Assembly: GCA_963816795.1 (NCBI GenBank)
Contig: CAWFLT010000001.1
Coordinates: 434,001-498,000 of the forward strand
Length of the DNA stretch: 64,000 nucleotides
Direction: 5' to 3'
Source of the DNA: CAWFLT01 sp963816795
Lineage (GTDB): Bacteria; Acidobacteriota; Vicinamibacteria; Vicinamibacterales; SCN-69-37
Part shown: one piece after another, positions 60,930 through 64,000 of the stretch
Layout: each line of letters starts with the position of its first letter
Position numbering within the stretch: the first letter of the stretch is position 1
Notes under the pieces: generated by a model
Seen by the model: only the letters and a program-made list of their open reading frames with translations
What the model was told of the DNA's origin: nothing
Database searches by the model: none
Made by a program: the position numbers and the translations under genes

Positions 60930-61162
60930 CGTCCGTAGCCGCGCAGATGTTCCTTGTTGGAAGCGAGGTCGCCGGACCCTTTCGCGCGGCCCACGAGGTC
61001 GCGGACCAGATCGAGGCACGAGACCTCTGAGCCGCCTTGACCGTCGAGGTATTTCGCCAGCGCCTCGCACGTCAGCGCCGACTTACTCTTTCCCATCGCC
61101 TTGGCTCGCGCGTCGAGCCGGGCAGCGACGTCATCTGGCAGCTTCAGCGAGATGGTTTTCAT
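60926..61162 (-). CDS. Ribbon-helix-helix antitoxin
   Basis: 78 residues, ATG 61162: MKTISLKLPDDVAARLDARA, KAMGKSKSALTCEALAKYL, VRDLVGRAKGSGDLASNKEH. The SLKLPD beta strand and two helices are the RHH fold, followed by a toxin-binding tail of the type found before PIN toxins. The antitoxin is whole while its toxin is truncated. Confidence 0.9.
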   Translation of the reverse strand: MKTISLKLPDDVAARLDARAKAMGKSKSALTCEALAKYLDGQGGSEVSCLDLVRDLVGRAKGSGDLASNKEHLRGYGR

Positions 61163-61311
61163 CGGTTGGATAATACGACGACGCCACTGACGCCGACTCG
61201 TTTGCAGCACGTAGGTCGCCGCTCGACCGCTGTCAGGCACCTGGACGCACGGTGGCGACTAGATTAGGTACGGCACGGTGGCATGATCAAGCGTTTTCTG
61301 GACTGACGATC

Positions 61312-61530
61312 ATGGCGCTTTTACAATCGGGTGGTTCGTTCGCTTTGTGCGTTGAAGAGGGCGGCTCGGAGGATTTGCAATCTCGAAAGATCTATCCGGT
61401 TCTCGCTGATCGTGACGCTGCGCGAGAGGGTATATCCGCATCGTCGACGAGTCTGGCGAGGACTACCTCTACCCTGCGGAGTTGTTTGTTCCCATAAGGC
61501 TGCCCGCAGCCATTCTGCGACGGCTAGGCG
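61312..61530 (+). CDS. Conserved small hypothetical protein (one frameshift)
   Basis: ATG 61312: MALLQSGGSFALCVEEGGSE, DLQSRKIYPVLADRDAAREG; one base is missing near 61428 (a G run), then YIRIVDESGEDYLYPAELF and VPIRLPAAI. I recall similar 65-75 residue proteins with a CVxNxGxEDLxxRKIY...DESGEDYLYP pattern in several phyla; no function is known to me. It lies between toxin-antitoxin modules. The stop is uncertain. Confidence 0.65.
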
Positions 61531-61707
61531 GTGCCGCGCGTCCGCGGCACCGGACCGTCCGACCTAAGGCTTCGAAGCGTCGAACGCTCAGAGCGCCTGA
61601 CGCGCAACGCTGCACGTGCAGACCTGACGCCACGGGCAGACGTGGACTGTCCGGCAGTTTCGCCGCATTTGACAAGTGTAGCGTGACAGGCTACAATCGC
61701 GAGTGGG

Positions 61708-61999
61708 TTGAAGATTCGCTCGTTCGCGCATGCCGGCCTGCGCCGTCTGTATCTGGCCGATCAGATCCGCGGCCTGCCTCCGGACGCCGTCGGCAAACTG
61801 CGCCGCATGCTGACGCTTCTTGCAAGACATGGAGACCGTTGACGAACTCCGGACGTTGCCGCACTGGAAGGCTCATCGACTGAGTGGCGACCGCGCAGGC
61901 ACCTGGGCGCTTCATGTCACGCGCAACTGGCGGCTGACGTTTCGGATCGACCAAGACGAACTGGTGGAGGTGAACGATGAGGACGACCACGGCGACTGA
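61708..61999 (+). CDS. higB: HigB/RelE-type toxin (one frameshift)
   Basis: TTG 61708 (LKIRSFAHAGLRRLYL) after GAGTGG. One extra base near 61828, then LQDMETVDELRTLPHWKAHR, LSGDRAGTWALHVTRNWRLT, FRIDQDELVEVNDEDDHG. The GxWxxxVTxNWRxTF block is the HigB plasmid-killer fold; RNW carries the catalytic region. About 96 residues. Overlaps the higA start by 23 bases. Confidence 0.9.
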
Positions 62000-62303
62000 G
62001 CCCGAGGCGCGGATGCGCAACCCTGTGCATCCGGGTGAGTTCATCCGGGCCGAGATTCTGGAGCCGCTCGACCTCACGGTCACCGCCGCGGCGCAGGTGC
62101 TCCAAGTCTCGCGGCCCGCGCTCTCGAGCCTACTCAACGGCCAGGCGGATCTCTCCGGCGACATGGCCCTGCGCCTCGAGAAGGCGTTCGGGGTCCGGAT
62201 GGAGACGCTGATGCGGATGCAGTCGTCCTACGACATCGTCCAGACGCGCCAGCGCGCCAAGTTGATCACGGTGCGGCGGTATCGACGGCCGTCCGCGGCA
62301 TAG
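61977..62303 (+). CDS. higA: HigA-type antitoxin (Xre HTH)
   Basis: 108 residues, ATG 61977; an inner ATG at 62013 is an alternative. RNPVHPGEFIRAEILEPLDL, TVTAAAQVLQVSRPALSSLL, NGQADLSGDMALRLEKAFGV, METLMRMQSSYDIVQTR. Standard HigA with the helix-turn-helix at residues 35-60. Intact. Order toxin then antitoxin is usual for higBA. Confidence 0.95.
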   Translation: MRTTTATEPEARMRNPVHPGEFIRAEILEPLDLTVTAAAQVLQVSRPALSSLLNGQADLSGDMALRLEKAFGVRMETLMRMQSSYDIVQTRQRAKLITVRRYRRPSAA

Positions 62304-62358
62304 CCGGGCGACGACACCGCCGCAGCGTCGAGTATGACGGTTTGAGACACTTTCAAAC

Positions 62359-62643
62359 GTGCCGCGGCGGATGCGCTGCCGGGTGATTTCGGCGGGCGGC
62401 GCACCGGTGCTGGAAATGCTGGCACGACACGTCCTGAGCCTGCCCTTCCGACTGGAGGATCATGGCCGCACCGTTCGGGCCCTGATGCGGAAGTACGCCG
62501 ATGTGCCGATGTCGCTCGCGGACGCCTGCCTGGTGCGACTGGCGGAAGTCACCATTCACAGCACAGTGTTGACCTTGGATCGCGATTTCAAGGTGTACCG
62601 GAAGCACGGGAGGCAGGTCATTCCGCTGATCATTCCCCGGTGA
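62359..62643 (+). pseudogene. C-terminal part of a PIN-domain (VapC-like) protein
   Basis: The frame reads APVLEMLARHVLSLPFRLED, RALMRKYADVPMSLADACLV, TVLTLDRDFKVYRKHGRQVI. YADVPMSLADACLV and LTLDRDF hold the last acidic PIN residues. The N-terminal DTGPLVAL part is absent, and the DNA before it (62304-62358) is unrelated. No antitoxin adjacent. Confidence 0.75.
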
Positions 62644-62733
62644 ATCGCGGGTCAGTGAAGCGACGAAAGCTGAGAGTGCGCGATTGACAAATCGCGCACT
62701 CCGACAGCAGCGTTACCGCGAGAGCATTTCTCC

Positions 62734-62766
62734 AGTTCGAAGTTCGAACTTCGCAGTTCGAAGTTC
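62734..62766. repeat. AGTTCGAAGTTC direct repeat with GAAGTTCGAACTTC palindrome
   Basis: AGTTCGAAGTTC occurs at 62734-62745 and 62755-62766, and GAAGTTCGAACTTC (62739-62752) is a perfect 14-bp palindrome between them. Function unknown; it adjoins the hairpin at 62767. Confidence 0.6.
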
Positions 62767-62791
62767 AGGTCGCTGGGTTTTTCAGCGACCT
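62767..62791. terminator. Perfect hairpin at the end of the small-peptide operon
   Basis: AGGTCGCTG (62767-62775) and CAGCGACCT (62783-62791) pair perfectly around GGTTTTT. It lies just after the last minus-strand peptide gene (ends 62798) and could stop transcription from that side, although no T run follows on that strand. Confidence 0.55.
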
Positions 62792-62797
62792 GCGTGC

Positions 62798-62893
62798 CTA
62801 GTCTTCCTGGCGCAGCCGGCTGCGGCGGCGGGCCATGTACAGGATCGCGAGAACGGCAGTGGCGGCGAGCAGCACGAGATTCATGGTGGTCAT
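62798..62893 (-). CDS. Small single-span membrane peptide, 31 residues
   Basis: ATG 62893, AAGGGAGAAAAA just upstream. MTTMNLVLLAATAVLAILYM then ARRRSRLRQED: one TM helix and a charged cytoplasmic tail. Not recognised. A second peptide of the same design starts 124 bases upstream (63017). Both follow the sigma-54 activator on the same strand. Confidence 0.6.
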   Translation of the reverse strand: MTTMNLVLLAATAVLAILYMARRRSRLRQED

Positions 62894-62936
62894 CAGTTTT
62901 TCTCCCTTAAATGACAGACGTTGGTGTTGTTTGACG

Positions 62937-63017
62937 TTACGGTTGTTTGACGACCGGTCCGTAGAGCACGACGAGGACGACGAGCGCAGCGAACAGCGCG
63001 AGAATGGCAATGGTCAT
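62937..63017 (-). CDS. Small single-span membrane peptide, 26 residues
   Basis: ATG 63017, AAGAAAG upstream. MTIAILALFAALVVLVVLYG then PVVKQP, almost entirely one TM helix. Size and style recall KdpF or other regulatory membrane peptides, but no partner is nearby. The gap between the two peptides (62894-62936) has no gene. Confidence 0.55.
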   Translation of the reverse strand: MTIAILALFAALVVLVVLYGPVVKQP

Positions 63018-63063
63018 TGATGTGCTTTCTTGAATACAGACGTCACGGTGGTTTCCTGATGGC

Positions 63064-64000
63064 TCAGTGCGCCGCGGCCGGTTCCGCCGGACCGGCGTAC
63101 GTCGGCGGTACTTGCGACGACGCCTCGGCCGCCGCGGCTCCGCCGCGGAATTCGCGGACGCCGACGCCACAGTCATGGGCGGCCAGGAAGTTCATGAAGC
63201 GGCGATAGTCGCGGCTCGACATGCCGAACAGCGCCAGCAGCGACTTGTAGCGGCCCCGCGACTCGCGCAGGCCGCGCCGCACGAGCTCGCGCAGATCGTG
63301 GCGCGTGATGTCGCGCGCCAGAAACATCGGATAGACGTGCTCCCAGAACGACGCGCCTTGCTTGACGAGCGCGTCGTACAACTCGTCGGCGACCCGGCTG
63401 CGGCGATCGGCGATCGGCGTCGAGCGGCCCGGGTTCGCTGCGCATCGAGACGGGCAGGTGCTCGACCCCGACGACGCCCCCCGCCGACAACCAGACCAGC
63501 TGTTCGACGACGTTCCGGAGCTCGCGGACGTTGCCGGGCCACCGGTATGTCAGCAACGCCCGAAGCGCCTCGTCCGTGAAGCTGAGATCGCGCTCGGCGA
63601 CCGCGAGGAAATGCCGCATCAGCGCCTGCACGTCCTCGGCCCGCTCCCGGAGCGGCGGCACGTGGAGGTGGATGACGCGCAACCGGTACAGCAGGTCCTC
63701 GCGGAACTGGCCGGCGGCGACGAGGTCGTTCAGGTTGCGATTGGTGGCGGCGACCACGCGCACGTCGACGCGCGCCTGCGATTGGTCCGAGCCGACGGCC
63801 TGGATCTCGCCGTTCTCGAGAAACCGCAGCAGCAGCGCCTGCATGCGCAGGCTCATCTCGCCGACTTCGTCGAGAAACAGCGTGCCGCGATGCGCGAGCT
63901 GGAGCTTGCCGCGCTTGTCGCGGTAGGCGCCGGTGAAGCTGCCTTTGACGTGGCCGAAGAGCTCCGACTCGAGGAGCGTTTCGGTGACGCCGGCGCAGTT
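63064..64000 (-). CDS. Sigma-54-dependent activator (5' end beyond window, one frameshift)
   Basis: Enters from the right edge with LLESELFGHVKGSFTGAYRD (the sigma-54 loop reads GSFTGA, usually GAFTGA), TLFLDEVGEM (Walker B), VDVRVVAATNRNLNDLV, DLLYRLRVIHLHVPPLRER and YRWPGNVRELRNVVEQLVWL. One extra base near 63415 shifts to ELYDALVKQGASFWEHVYPM. The C-terminus is a helical domain (LLALFGMSSRDYRRFMNFL, AAHDCGVGVREFRGG) in place of a plain Fis HTH. Likely activator of a sigma-54 promoter. The sensory N-terminus is not visible. Confidence 0.87.

Noticed and set aside
54300..62650. TA island as an integron cassette array
   Set aside because: Modules lie on both strands with different spacing, and I saw no repeated attC-like sites or integrase.

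Overview
Most likely a chromosomal window from an Acidobacteriota genome (class Vicinamibacteria would fit best), probably metagenome-derived. This is inferred from gene style, because no taxonomic marker is present. The DNA is GC-rich. It carries two large FtsX/MacB-type permease genes of the kind paired with PadR regulators, two big Ser/Thr kinases fused to PD40 or TPR sensor regions, an ECF sigma factor next to a kinase, a TonB-dependent receptor with a carboxypeptidase-like plug, and many secreted or lipid-anchored repeat proteins.

Layout. 1-5.5 kb: end of a flavoprotein and a secreted protein with eleven repeats. 5.5-12 kb: palindromic repeats, permease 1 with its PadR regulator, an HNH lipoprotein, a DUF1801 protein, an amidohydrolase and tRNA-Gln(CTG). 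12-18.4 kb: SDR, cupin, cyclophilin-like lipoprotein, orphan antitoxin, bacterial dynamin, K+ channel with two RCK regions, VOC protein. 18.5-23 kb: FMN alpha-hydroxyacid oxidase, PadR and permease 2. 23-25.5 kb: HicA remnant and a UvrA-like ATPase. 25.8-29 kb: a compact sulfite-reduction operon (cysI, siroheme synthase N-domain, cobA) behind a strong hairpin. 29-36.8 kb: TPR protein, FN3 protein, kinase, sigma factor and YCII protein. 36.8-39.3 kb: two envelope glycosyltransferase genes. 39.4-44.8 kb: lipoprotein, sulfatase-like protein, TonB receptor. 44.8-50.1 kb: kinase/ECF sigma pair, a paralogous lipoprotein and a PD40 protein. 50.1-54.2 kb: a MazF module and a GH106 rhamnosidase. 54.3-62.7 kb: an island crowded with toxin-antitoxin modules, many truncated, around a GAF/sigma-54 activator. 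62.8-64 kb: two tiny membrane peptides and a second sigma-54 activator running off the edge.

Two features run across the window. First, many genes are broken by single-base shifts, usually one extra base, with conserved protein sequence on both sides. These shifts cluster in some genes (permeases, kinases, receptor, sigma factor), while others of similar length are intact (UvrA-like, cysI, dynamin, TPR). Insertion-type sequencing error is the simplest reading, but true decay cannot be excluded, especially in the toxin-antitoxin island. Second, several small palindromic or hairpin elements are scattered between and inside genes. They include a GC-rich hairpin family whose stems differ by paired changes, a roughly 100-bp element with 13-bp terminal inverted repeats and a possible 4-bp target duplication, and two palindromes built from 9-bp tandem units. 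These are the most novel-looking items here. No CRISPR array, prophage, IS transposase or rRNA was seen.
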